Shown here: positions 1 through 13,037 of the stretch, piece after piece
How positions within the stretch are numbered: the first letter of the stretch is position 1
Layout of the letters: each line of letters opens with the position of its first letter
Assembly (NCBI GenBank): GCA_002989075.1
Contig: PSQN01000016.1
Span: 186,001 to 250,000 of the forward strand
Reading direction: 5' to 3'
DNA length: 64,000 nt
Origin: Arthonia radiata
Lineage: Eukaryota > Ascomycota > Arthoniomycetes > Arthoniales > Arthoniaceae
Position numbers and translations under genes: made by a program
Notes under the pieces: generated by a model
Told to the model about the DNA's origin: nothing
What the model saw: the letters and a program-made list of their open reading frames with translations, nothing else
Databases searched by the model: none

Positions 1-2454
1 GAACGATAGAATCTGTAGGACTGAAACAATATTAACCGTACTATTCTAAGGCAGCAGATATAAGATACCGTTATACTATACGAAATACTATCTTAAACTA
101 CGTACTACAATAATAATTGTACAATCTATAAATTTAACAAATTGGGATTAAAATGGTGGTCGAGGAAACTAACACCTTTAAAACAAGGTTCGATATAGAA
201 ACTAGGCCTTATCCGAGGACAATCTAGGTCGCCTTATCTAGAAATCTAAGGGAAATTTAAGGAAGAATAGACTGTAAAGGCTAAGCAAGATAGCAGCTAC
301 GGTACGTTATAGACAAGATAACGACTTAAAGACAAAAATATAGATTCTAATGGTATAGAATCCTTGCTCGAGGACGATACTAACTAGAAAGAATAAACCT
401 TAATCCGTTAGAAAGGAATACTATAGAGACTTTATTAGTTGGCCTTCTATAATAGAAAGTTAAGCGCTAATAAAGATATTAATAATATTCCGGGATATAT
501 TTACTTACGCCTACAACAACTAGTAGACTACCTTATTAGGGGTCTAGAATTATATAGTTAGTACTAATATCTTTAATTAACAATATACAACTTATAGATA
601 CGATAGGTTTTAACTAGCGATAGTTATATAATTAAGGCAGAGATTGTAAACGACAAACTAAACGTTATAATAAAGGTAGTACTAGAACACCTTATACAGA
701 AATTCTTATAGCAGATTAACCGACAATAGGTTCCAGTACCTAGAATACTCTAGAACGTATACAATTAACAGGAAAAAGACTAGACCAACTACTTTAAGAG
801 TAGCAGTACCGGCCCGTCTAACAGTTAAACTCTCTAAAAGCTTAGCTCTGTATAAGCTTAGCTCTGTATAAGCTTAGCTCTGTATAAGCTTAGCTTTCTA
901 TAAAACATATTTATACATTTAGGCAACAATAAACTATAGAAGCATTAAAATTATAATCGATTTAGACGCAATAGGTAACTTTATCTTAATACGCTACGTT
1001 AAGGAGTACTAAATATAAACACAAAAGAAGAAATTACCTTATATACTGTCTAAATTTTAAGGGGCAGAGGAAAGATTCGACTACAAGACTTTACTAATAG
1101 ATATAATAATTAGGGACTATTAGAAAGGAATTACTTATAATATTGTAGATATTAACCAGTATTACGCTGTACTAGGTATACCTTAGTTATAACAATATAA
1201 CTTAGAAGTAAATTAGAGAACTAAGAAACTTCTCTTTACTAGATATAAGTACTCTAAACAAGAGTCGTTCTGCGGAATAGATACCCTACAAGCTATTTTT
1301 AGTAGTAAGAATAAAGAGCGCAATAAAGAACTTATATAGGTTAGTACTACTATACTTCGACACTTAGATATTCTATAAGAGAAGTTTAATGTAGTATCTT
1401 GTCTATAGCTAACTATATATAAGTATAAATAAGAGACAACTGTATATTAACGATTCTATACGACAACAAGTACTTAGTTAATTACTAAGATACTTAAGAA
1501 ATACAATTAATTCTAATATCTATTTAAGGAAGCTAAGCCAAACTCAGCTCTTCTAGAACACAAACCGTAGGATTATACAATACCTTTATAGAAAGGTAAG
1601 ACGCCAACATTTAGTTTAATATACTCTCTATTAAAAGCAGAAAATTAAGCGCTCTGCGACTATCTTAACAAAAACCTTAAGAAAGAATTTATTTAGAAAT
1701 TAACATTACTAGCCAGATACCCGATACTCTTTGTACTAAAGAAGAACAGTAAACTACGACTCTATATAGATTATAGACAATTGAACGGAGTAACTATTAA
1801 AAACCGATACCCTTTACTATACATTAACGAAATAACAGATTAATTATACAACATATAATAGTTTACTAAGTTTAACCTATAAAGAGCCTATAACCTAATC
1901 TATATAAAGAAAGGTAAAGAATAGAAAACAGTCTTCTATACTAGATATAGACTTTTTAAGTATTATATTATACCCTTTAGGCTAATAAACGTACTAGTAT
2001 TATTCTAGAAACTAATTAACAACACACTTAGTAATTACTTAGATATATTTATAACTGCTTATCTAGACGATATCCTAGTATACAGCCGTATACTAGAAAA
2101 ACATAAAAAATATATTAAGAAGGTATTAGAAAAATTAGCGCGTACCGATTTATAAATTAATATCGAGAAAATCTAGTTCTATCAACAATCCGTCGAATTT
2201 CTTAGATTTATAATTACTGAGCACAGTCTTTAAATAGAAGATTTAAAGATCTAATCCGTTCTAACTTAGCCTATACTAAAGAATATAAAATAATTGCAAT
2301 AGTTTCTTAGTTTTGCTAACTACTATAGGCAATAGATATCTAACTTTAGCCAAATTATAGCACCGCTATTTCAACAGACAAAACAATCGATAGGATTCTT
2401 TTAGACGTAAAAAGAACAATTAGTATTTAAAGAGCTTAAGAAAGCTTTTAAGAT

Positions 2455-2962
2455 TGTTATAAAAGGTACAGGGAAGAAGAAGAATACTACTATAAAGAGT
2501 AGAAAGACGAGACTAGCTTAGGACTGGTACAATACTTAGGCTTGTTACAGATACAATACTTAGTAACAAAGAGAAGCTGTTGTTGTATTATCTATCTTAT
2601 TAGCTAGAATTCTCTAGAGGGATCTTAACTTATATATTTAAGTTTAGCGGCCCGTATAGAACTTAATAGATATCTGTTCTTTTGATAGAAGCCAGATAAC
2701 CTATAACTTACTATATAAGATAGTAATTCTGTCTATCTAAAACTATTAGTCTTTAAGTTTATTCTAGATTGTCTTAGACTACAGGTCAGCTGTCTAGAAC
2801 GGGTCGTATAATACTTCTTTTTGACCTAGATCCGGGCTACTAGGCCCGACCCTTTAAATAAAAGGCTTGTTCTATTCTAGACCGAGACAGCTAATAGAAC
2901 CTGTCCGATACTCCGGGCCCCTAGAGGTTCCGGCTAACTAGCTAGTTAGTTAATTTCCAACA
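2455..2962 (-). repeat. Solo LTR of the Copia family, with target duplication
   Basis: A 508-bp reverse-orientation copy of the LTR that bounds the Copia element at 12531-17944. It sits inside the RT-RNase H interval of chromovirus copy 1. The 5-bp direct repeat AAGAT lies immediately on both sides (2450-2454 and 2963-2967), and the Gypsy reading continues across it. This is therefore a true insertion later reduced to a single LTR by LTR-LTR recombination. Confidence 0.9.
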
Positions 2963-5794
2963 AAGATTAGATCTATACTAGCAATATTCGACCCTAATTT
3001 ACTAATTATTATAAAAACAGACGCGTTAGACTATACTATTGGAGTATATATAAGTTAAAATAACAAGAAAAGAAAGCTTAGACCAGTAGCTTTCTACTTA
3101 AGGAAAATATTACCTATAAAATAGAATTATAACATTTACGATAAAGAGCTCTTAGCTATTATAGCAGCATTTAAGATATAGCGAGCTTATCTAGAAGGAG
3201 CAAACTATATAATTATAGTATATATAAACTATAAGAACCTAACTTACTTTACGATGATAAAGAAACTTAATTGCAGACAAGTTAGATAGTTAGAGACTAT
3301 AGCTTTATACAACTATATTATTACCTACAAAAAGGGTTCTAAGAACGATAAAGCCGACGCTCTAAGCCGACGACTAGATTATCTTAACAACAAGAAATAC
3401 GTCGAGCATACAATATTCTAAGAATATAATAATAAGATTAGATACAATCAATTAGCTATAACAATCGAGTTTATTATCGAGCTAAATAGCCGAATCCTAA
3501 ATATCCTAAACGACTCTAAGACCTATTAGGAAAACGAGAAACAATATCTAGAACTAACTAAGAACAATAAAGGCTATTATAAATTCTAAGGCAAGATTTA
3601 TGTCCCGAGGAATCTAATCCGACACATTATTAGTAACTTCTATAATAACCTAACAAAAAGACACAAGGGAATCAATAACATTATAGAAAAAATTACGAGA
3701 ACTTATTATATCCCGAGAATCCGACACTACGTTAAGAATTATATCCGAGAATACAATATATACGTAAGAACGAAATACCCAAGGCATTTACTATACAGTA
3801 AACTACAACTACTAGAGACACCCGAAAGGCTATAGTATATAGTTCTACTAGACTTTATTACTAAATTACTAATTTCCGAGGATCTACTTATAGAAGTAGC
3901 TTACGACGCTATCTTAGTTATATACAACAAACTAATAAAATACGTATACTTCGTACCTTACAAGAAAGCTAGTAATTTAGAATAATTAGTATATATATTC
4001 CTTTGGATTATCCTAGCGAACTATAGTTAGCCACAAAGAATTGTCTTAGACAGAGATTAAAAATTCGTCTTACAATTTTAAATATCTCTAATATAACAAC
4101 TAGAGACAAAATAAAAGATATCTATGTCGTTCTATCCGCAAACAGACGGATAGACGGAACGAACGAATTAAACACTAGAACAGTATCTCTGAGTATATAT
4201 TAACTACCAGCAGAACAACTAGATACAATTGCTACTAGTAGCGCAAGCCGCGTACAATAATACACAAAGCGATACAATTAAAATAACTCCGTTCTATATC
4301 TTATATAGCTATTACCCTCTTTAAAGAAGATAACTACAAAATACTACAGAAAACGAATTAGCTATACGAATAGCTATAAGTATAAAAACCCTGTACTAAC
4401 AGTTAAAGTCTAACAGCAAGTTTATTAATAAAGAAATAAAGAAATAGTATAATAAGTTAAGAATTATCCTGAATATAAGTATAAAAGAGAAGAAAAGAGC
4501 TTATCTGCTTATAAGAAATATAAAGACTATTAAACTAAGCAAGAAACTTAACTATACTAAGACAAAACTGTTTAAAATCTTATAGCAATTCGGACCTATA
4601 ATATTTAAACTTAAACTCCTAAAGACAATAAGAATATATTCTATATTCTATATAGTACTATTAAAACTAGTCTACTTCTAAGAAGTAGAATAACCTAACT
4701 TAGAGATCCTTTCCGACAACTAAGAACCCGAGTATAAGGTTAAAACGATTCAAGCCTATAGACAATATTAAGGCAAACGACAGTATCTTATAAAATAGAA
4801 AGAATACTTTAAATACAAAAATAAATAGAAACCAGAATAAAACCTAACTAACTATAAAGACACTATTTAACGATATTAGAACTAAAATATTAATTGATCG
4901 TAGCAGCACTAATACTCTAATCTACTATTTAGTGTATCTTACTAATATCTAGGTTATCTATAAACAAGCTAGCTTACTATATTAGTGGCCTACTACCTAA
5001 CTCTAGATATAGATTATTATAAAAATCTATACATAGGCTACTCGGTATATCTACGATATCGCTACTAAATATAACCGCCAACTATTCTTCCTTAAACAAT
5101 ATATTATTTTAATCTATTTTATTCTACGTCTAGATATACAATCTTTCGAGCTTCTTCTCTAAATCTATAACTACCGATTTAATAGCTTTGCGCTACCTTT
5201 TCGCTGTACAAACAACTTTCTTCTCTTCCGCTAAACGCTTACATTACCTTTAGAGAGTATTTAACACCTATAAGTACTAAGAACGGATACTCTAAGCTAA
5301 AATAAGTTAAATTTATATAAAAAATATACGTAAGATAGAAATTAACTATTCTCTAACAACAGGCGAACGTTATACAACTTTTTGTCGCAAGTACACACAA
5401 AATATAATACCTTTCTAAACTTTAGAACATACTTCTTATCTAGATAAGAGCAGCGGAAATACGGAAGCATCTCTCAACTATAGACTTCAGCAAGAACAGT
5501 ATTAATATTAAGCGCTTTATTAGCGTTAAAAGCTTTCTTAACTTTAAGTATAACGACTTATAAAACTAGATCTATTATAGAGCAACAACAAAGTTTTAAT
5601 GTCTCTAGAGCCGTTAAGAACAACTAGCCTTAAAGAGAAGATCTTATGTTACGATCTTACTATATTAGACTAGTATAAGGCTGAGCGCAGCTAACCTTAT
5701 TAAAGTATTATATAGTATACCCAATAACTTTAATATAGCGATATCGGTAACGTTGCTATATCGTAATACGATTCTAACTATACAACAAAGGGAT

Positions 5795-6096
5795 TGTTAG
5801 AACTATTAAATATAGGGAAATATACCTTTGTACCTTAAACTATATAGCTAGACTAATAGCTAACCTTAAGATAAACTTTAGTCTATTAACTTAATATTTA
5901 AATATAAGTTTCTTAACTATATTTAGGTAACGTACTTTACCTTCTGTCTACTTTAGTTAAGCCCTTCTTACCTTCTATAATCTGTTTTACTTCTCCTATC
6001 TTTTAGTCTCTAGTATACAAGATACCTACCACTAAGGTCGATAAGTATACAAGATAAGTAAGTCTTAGTTTAGTTCTCCTAGCGACTAGCGTTATA
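5795..6096 (+). repeat. 3' LTR of chromovirus copy 1
   Basis: A 302-bp LTR, preceded by a purine-rich tract (AAAGGGAT) as expected for plus-strand priming. It is the same sequence, allowing for transitions, as 11537-11836 (+), 51016-51316 (-) and 62051-62352 (-). The best preserved copies begin TG and end CA. Confidence 0.85.
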
Positions 6097-6097
6097 C

Positions 6098-6606
6098 TGT
6101 TATAAAAGGTATAGGAAAGAAGAAGAATACTACTATAAAGGGTAGAAAGACGAGACTAGCTTAAAACTAATACAATACTTAAGCTTAATATAGATACAAT
6201 ACTTAGTAGTAAAGAGAAGCTATTATTATATTATCTGTCTTATTAGCTAGAATTCTCTAGAGAGATCTTAGCTTATATATTTAAGTTTAGCGATCTGTAT
6301 AGAACTTACTAGATATCTATTCTTTTTAATAAAAGCTAGATAACCCGTAACTTACCGTATAAGATAGTAATTCTATTTATTTAAAACTATTTGTCTCTAA
6401 GTCTATTCTATATTGTCTTAGACTATAGGTTAGCTGTCTAGAATAGATTGTATAATGCTTCTTTTTGTCTTAGACCCGGGCTACTAGGCCCGACTCTTTA
6501 GATAAAAGGCTTGTTCTATTTTAGACCGAGATAGCTAATAGGACCTGTCCAATACTCCGGGCCCCTAGGGGTTCCGACTAATCAGCTAGTTGGTTAATTT
6601 CTAACA
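6098..6606 (-). repeat. Copia-family LTR at a chimeric junction
   Basis: A 509-bp reverse-orientation Copia-family LTR. It begins one base after the end of chromovirus copy 1 and is followed by an inverted chromovirus fragment cut within its 3' zone. The 5 bp on its two sides (TATAC and AAAAT) do not match, unlike the other lone LTRs here. It therefore looks like a recombination junction rather than a simple solo LTR. Confidence 0.8.
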
Positions 6607-8541
6607 AAAATAAATTATAAGAGTAAAAGAAGTTAGATGCGTTAATAGCTAGCAATAATATATTTAAATATTTAAGTAGATTGTCTATTAACTTTTAAGG
6701 CGATTTATACTCTAAGTTAGGTAGTAAACCTATAACGTAGTAGACTAATTTATTTATAGATAGTTTTTGTACGTCGGACGTATACTAGATAGTAGATTAG
6801 AACATTAATAATACGAATACCGGTTAATATCTATCGAATTAAACTAGCTATTTTAAAGATTAAGGATATTTCTTTAATTTAGTTTGATTTTAGTATTATT
6901 TAACTTTCTTTTTATAGTTTATTAGATTTTATTCTAATTTCTATTAGTTTTTATGCTCGAAATATTCTTTCTATTTAATAAGGTACTATTGTTTGCCTCG
7001 ATATTGTTTATAGATACAAACTATTTTAACCTTATATTTGGGTTCTTAGTTTTTATATAGAATTTTTAGATTAGATTATTCTACCTCTTATACGTATACT
7101 AGCTCTAATAGCGCTATATAGAATATAAAATATATTCTTATAGTTCTTAAGAGTTTAAGTTTAAACGTTGTAGACTTTAGTTGCTATAAGATTTTAAACG
7201 GCTCTATTTTTATATAGTTAAGTTTTTTGCTTAGTCTAATAGTTTTTAAGTTTCTTATAAGTAAGTAAGCTCTTTTCTCTTCTTTTGTATTTGTATTTAG
7301 AATAGTTCTTGTATTATTATACTATCTTTTAGTACGTTTATTAATAAACTTGCTGTTCGATTTTAACTATTAGTACAGAGTTTTTATATTTATAGCTATT
7401 TATATAGCTATTTTATTGTCTGTTATACTCTAAAGTTGTCTATCTTAAAGAGGATAGTAGCTATATAAGACGTAAAACGGAGTTATTTTAGTTATATTGT
7501 TCTTTATATTATTATACGCTATCTACGCTATTAATAATAGTTATACCCAATTATCTTATTAATAGTTAATATATACTTAAAGATACTATTTTAAGGTTTA
7601 GTTTATTCTTTCTATTTATCTGTCTGTTTGTAAATTAAATACAGTAGATATTTTTTACTTTGTCTCTAGTTATTGTATTAATAATATTTAGAACTGTAAT
7701 ATAAATTTTTAATCTCTGTTAGAGACAATTTTTTAGGGTTATCTATAGTTAGTTAGAATAATTTAAAGAAAGATATATACTAATTATTCTACATTACTAG
7801 CTTCTTTATATAGTATAAAGTATACGTATTTTATTAATTTATTGTATATTACTAGAATAGTATTATAAGCTACTTCTATAAACAAATTTTTAAAAGACAG
7901 TAGCTTACTTATAAAGTCTAGTAAAACTATATACTATAGTCTCTTAAATATTTTTAGTAGTTATAGTTTACTATAGAGTAAATATTTTAGGTGTTTTATT
8001 CTTATGTATATATTATATTCTCAAATATATTTTTTAATGTAATATTGAATTTTTAGAATATAGTACGTTCTTATAATCTTTTTAATTATATTATTAATAC
8101 TTTTATATCCTTTAGTTGGGTTATTATAAAAGTTACTAATAAATTATTAAGTTAGATTGTTTAGAATATAAATATTTTTTAAAATTTATAGTAGCCTTTA
8201 TTATTCTTTATTAGTTTTAGATATTATTTTTTGTCTTTTTAATATATCTCTAAATTATTTAGAATATCTAAGATTCGGCTGTTTAGTTTTATAATAAATT
8301 TAGTTATTATATTTAGTTAATTGTATCTAATTTTATTATTATATTCTTAAAATATTGCGTACTCAACGTGTTTCTTGTTATTAAAGTAGTCTAATTATTA
8401 TCTAAGAGCGTCTACTTTATTGCTCTTAGATCTCTTTTTATAGATAATAATAAAGTTATATAAAACTATAGTTTTTAATTATTAAACTTACCTTTAATTA
8501 AGTTTCTTTGTTATAGTAAAGTAAGTTAAGTTTTTATAGTC
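6607..8541 (-). mobile_element. Chromovirus fossil fragment, inverted (3' zone to RNase H)
   Basis: Matches the reverse complement of chromovirus copy 1 from its 3' zone through chromodomain and integrase into RNase H (the part of copy 1 near 3230). Both ends are cut at Copia-family LTRs and no Gypsy LTR is attached. It is very AT-rich with many breaks. Confidence 0.8.
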
Positions 8542-9049
8542 TATTAGAAATTAACTAACTAGCTGGTTAGTTGGAACCTCTAGAAGCCTAGAGTATCGAA
8601 TAGGTTCTATCGGCTGTCTTAGTCTAGAATAGAACAAGCCTTTTATCTAAAGGGTCGGGCCTAGTAGCCCGGACCTAAAACAAAAAGAAGCATTATACAA
8701 CCTATTTTAAATAGCTGGCTCGTAGTTTAAAACAATATAGAATAAATTTAAAGACTAATAATTTTAGATAGATAAATTTACTGTCTTATATAGTAAGTTA
8801 CAGGTTATCTAGTTTCTATTAAAAAGAATAGATATCTAATAAGTTTTGTATAGACTACTAAACTTAAATATATAAGCTAAAATTTCTTTAGAGAATTTTA
8901 GCTAATAAAATAGACAATATAACAATAGCTTTCTCTTACTACTAAATATTGTATCTATATTAAGCTTAAGTATTGTACTAGTCTTAAGCTAGTCTTGTCT
9001 TTCTACTCTTTATAGTAGTATTCTTCTTCTTCCCTGTATCTTATTAATA
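8542..9049 (+). repeat. Copia-family LTR between head-to-head Gypsy fragments
   Basis: A 508-bp forward-orientation copy of the Copia-family LTR. The left flank is an inverted chromovirus fragment and the right flank is a forward fragment of the same family starting about 80 bp further along. The neighbouring pentamers (TAGTC and ATAAC) do not match, so this is another chimeric junction. Confidence 0.8.
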
Positions 9050-11836
9050 ATAACTTTATTATTATTTATAAGAAAGGTTTTAAGAACAATAGAGTAGACA
9101 CTCTTAGCTAACAACCTAACTACCTTAATAACAAAAAACATATTAAGTATATAATATTTTAAGAATATAATAACAGAGTTTGTTATAGAACCTAATAGCT
9201 AAATTTTAGATATTCTAAACAATTTAGAGACATACTAAGAGAACGAAAAACGATACTTAGAACTAACTAAGAACAATAAAGGCTATTACGAGTTTTAAGA
9301 AAAAATCTATGTTCCAAGAAATCTAATTTAACGTATTATCAGTAACTTTTATAACTACTCAATAAAGAAATATAAGAGTATCGATAATATAATTAAAAAA
9401 GTTATAAAAACTTATTATATTCTAAAGATACAACACTATATTTAGAATTATATCTAAGAATATAATATTTACGTAAGAACGAAGCATCCAAAGTATTTAC
9501 CTTATAGTAAACTATAACCACTAAAAATATCTAAAAGACTATAGTATATAGTCTTACTAAACTTTATTACTAAGTTACTATCTTCTAAGAATCTACTTAT
9601 AGAAGTAGCTTATAATGCTATCTTAGTTATATATAATAAGCTAATAAAATACGTATACTTTATACTATATAAGAAAGCTAGTAATTTAAAATAATTAGTA
9701 TATACCTTTCTTTAGATTATTCTGGCAAACTATAGTTAACTACAAAGAATTATCTCTAATAGAGATTAAGAATTTGTCTTACGATTTTAAATATCCTTAA
9801 TATAACAATTAGAAATAAAATAGAAAATATCTATATTATTTTATTTGTAGACAGATAGATAAACCGAAAGGATAAACTAAATTCTAAAATAATATCTCTG
9901 AGTATATATTAACTACTAGCAAGACGATTAGATACAATTATTATTAGTTACGCAAGCGGCGTATAATAACACAAGAAACAATATAATAAAGATAACTCTA
10001 TTTTACGTCTTATACGGCTACTACCCTCTTTAAAGCAAATAACTATAGAATACCTTAGAAAACGAGACCGCTATCCGTATAGCAACTAACATAAAATATC
10101 TAGACTAGTAGTTAAAGTTAGATATCGAGTTTATTAATGAACGAACGCAAACTTAGTATAATAAATTAAGATTTACCCTAAAAATAGACATAAAAAAGAA
10201 GAAAAAAGTATAATTACTTATAAGAAACTTAAAAACTATTAGACTAAATAAGAAACTTAACTATATAAAGACAGAACCGTTTAAAATCTTATAGCAACTA
10301 AAGTCTATAATATTTAAACTTAAACTTTTAAAAATAATAAAGATATATCTTATATTCTACATAGCGCTATTAGAACTAGTCTACTCTTAAAAAGTAGAAC
10401 TACCTAACTTAGAAATCCTTTTCGACAATTAAGAACCTAAATATAAGGTTCAGACAATTCGAGCTTATAGATAATATCGAGATAAACAATAGTATCTTAT
10501 AAAGTAGAAAGAATACCTCGAATATAAAAACTAGTAGAAACCAAAATAGAATCTAAATAACTATAAAAACACTATTTAACAGTATTAAGACTAAAGTATT
10601 AATTATTTATAATAGTACTAACGTTCTAATTTACTATCTAGTACGCTCTATTAGTATCTAAATTACTTTTAAACGAACTAGCTTACTACGTTATAGATCT
10701 ACTATCTAACTCTGAGTATAGATTACTCTAAAAATTCATAGACAATCCGCTCAAATATTTAAATATATTACTGCTAACTATCGACGCAACTAACTTCTTC
10801 TACTTTAATAATTTATTTTAAGCTAGCTTAGATATTATCCGTATTTAAGTCTTTTTAATCTCTTTCTTTAACTTTTAAATCTTCGATTGATTGCGCTATA
10901 TAGCCGCGATTAACGCCGCTGTTTATATCTTTAACGTATATAATTAGTGTTTTATATACTAAAGGATAGCTAACTAAAAGAAATATTGAAAATAAACTAA
11001 TTGTACTAAAACTAAGTTAACTTTAAGTATTATAGAACTATAACAGTAAAGTATACTGTTTACTAACAATACTTATAAATTATAACTCTTCTTATTTTAA
11101 GTATATACTAAATACATTGTCTTTTTAAACTTAACTATATATCTTTCTTTAGTCGATATATATTAAGAACAAGGAGGTATTTTAATACTATAGACTTTAA
11201 TTAATAAATATTAACTATACTTTTTGTTAAAATTCGTAGTAATAGACTTTATACAAAGTATAGCAACTTATAGAATAATTATAGAAAAAGAGATAATACG
11301 TAACTTATAGGTATTTAACAAGCAAAAAGTTAATTAAAAATAATTTAATTAAAAGAGAGAAGATTATATTATAAATACTAGCTCTAAACGGCTTAGCGTA
11401 CTTTTAAGTATTAACTACTACTAGTTATCTTAGTTCTACTAGCATTATTTTTAATTAAGCTTATAAATCTACTATAAGTATTATTAAATAAGATAGCTTT
11501 AAAAGTCTATATTCTTTATAAATCTAATATAAATATTATTAAGCTTAATAAATATAAAGAAACTTCCTTATATACTTTAAACTATATAGCTAAACTAATA
11601 GCCGATCTTTAAGAGACTTTAGTTTATTAACTTAATATTTAAATATAAGTTTTTTAACTATATTTAAGTAATATACTTTACCTTCTATTTACTTAGTTAA
11701 GCTCTTTTTATTTTCTATAATTTGTCTTGCTTCTTCTATCTTTTAGTCTTTAGTATATAAAATATCTATTGTTAAGGTTAATAAGTATATAAGATAAGTA
11801 AGCCTTAGTTTGGTTCTCTTAGCAACCGGCATTACA
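9050..11836 (+). mobile_element. Chromovirus fossil, 5'-truncated, with 3' LTR
   Basis: Forward-strand partial copy running from the RNase H end (equivalent to about 3315 in copy 1) through integrase, chromodomain and 3' zone to an LTR at 11537-11836. It is more AT-rich than copy 1, has many breaks and no long frame. Together with 6607-8541 it forms a large imperfect inverted repeat around the LTR at 8542-9049. Confidence 0.8.
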
Positions 11837-12530
11837 TTAAGCTAAATATATATTATTTTATAAAGCTCTTCTAGAATTAAGTTATAATAACTTAATTTCT
11901 TTAAATATATATATATTTAAAAACATACTATAAGTTACTACTTTAGTATAGTTAAATTAAAAGATAAGGTAACTTAAGCTTCTTTAGTAGCTTAATAAGG
12001 ATAAACTACTTTAAATAATTATTCAATATATAAATATTAAAATAAGTCTTAAATAAGTAATATAGTTTCTAGAATTTCTTATAACTATAGCTTTTATTGA
12101 AATACTTCTAAATTATATCTTTATAATAATATTTATTCTTACTCTTTATATTAATAAATAACTAGAGTATATAGTTAAGTTTTATATACTATATAAGCTT
12201 AAATTACTTTTTATTACTTATAGTAGTTACTTTATAGTTAAACGCTATATTAAACTTATTATAAATATTTATAGAATTTAGTTTATTTTAGTAGCTAGTA
12301 AATATAGCTAACTTAATAAATTTATAGAAAATTAAACTAGTACTAAGATATACGTAGTATACTCTCTAAATATTTAGTTCTTTATTAAAAAGATAGCTAT
12401 ACTTTTAGTATTTTAATAGTATATAGTATATTTAAATTATTAAATAAGGACTTATAAAGATTACTTTTATAGTAAGCTATACTATATTACATAATTAATT
12501 TTATTAAAATTAACTTTAAGATAGCAAGAC
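11837..12530. other. AT-rich decayed DNA, no family recognised
   Basis: About 0.7 kb of very AT-rich sequence between a chromovirus LTR and the Copia element, continuing at 17945-18111 as the Copia target. No coding frame or terminal repeat can be read. It is probably an older RIP-decayed repeat. Confidence 0.5.
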
Positions 12531-13037
12531 TGTTAGAAATTAACCAACTAGCTAGTTAGCTGGAACCCTTAGAGGCCTAAAGTATTAAATAGATTCTACC
12601 AGCTATCTTAATCTAAAATGAAACAAGCCTTTTATCTAAAGGGTCGGGCCTAGTAGCCAGAATTTAGGTTAAAAAGAAGTATTATACGACCTATTTTAGA
12701 TAGCTGGCCTGTAGTTTAAGACAACATAGAATAAACTTAAAGACTAATAGTTTTAAATAGACAGAATTACTATCTTATATAGTAAGTTATAGGTTATCTA
12801 GCCTCTATTAAAAGAATAGATATCTAGTAAGTTCTATATAGGCCGCTAAACTTAGATATATAAGCTAAAATTTCTTTAGAGAATTTTAGCTAATAAAATA
12901 GACAATATAACAATAGCTTTCTCTTACTACTAAATATTGTATCTATATTAAGCTTAAGTATTGTACTAGTCTTAAGCTAGTCTCGTCTTCCTACTCTTTA
13001 TAGTAGTATTCTTCTTCTTTCCTGTACCTTTTTAACA
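12531..13037 (+). repeat. 5' LTR of the Copia element
   Basis: 507 bp, begins TGTTAGAAATT and ends TTTTTAACA. The next bases (from 13038) should hold the primer-binding site. Confidence 0.9.

Larger units (their letters stand above)
1..6096 (+). mobile_element. Ty3/Gypsy chromovirus fossil, copy 1 (5' end outside window)
   Basis: Decayed LTR retrotransposon on the plus strand. Order of parts seen: gag-like region (about 1-800), protease region (about 900-1300), reverse transcriptase (about 1650-2350, with the YLDDILVYS active-site block near 2060), RNase H (about 2980-3370), integrase with an HHCC-type zinc region (about 3600-4560), a chromodomain-like tail (about 4740-4850), a roughly 0.9-kb 3' zone, then the 3' LTR at 5795-6096. 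The RT block and the chromodomain place it among chromoviruses. It is interrupted by a solo LTR at 2455-2962. It is heavily RIP-decayed with dozens of breaks and no long frame, so it is old and inactive. Its 5' LTR lies left of the window. Confidence 0.85.

Noticed and set aside
5795-6606. One long composite LTR
   Set aside because: It resolves into two different LTR families side by side (5795-6096 and 6098-6606), each recognised by copies elsewhere in the window.
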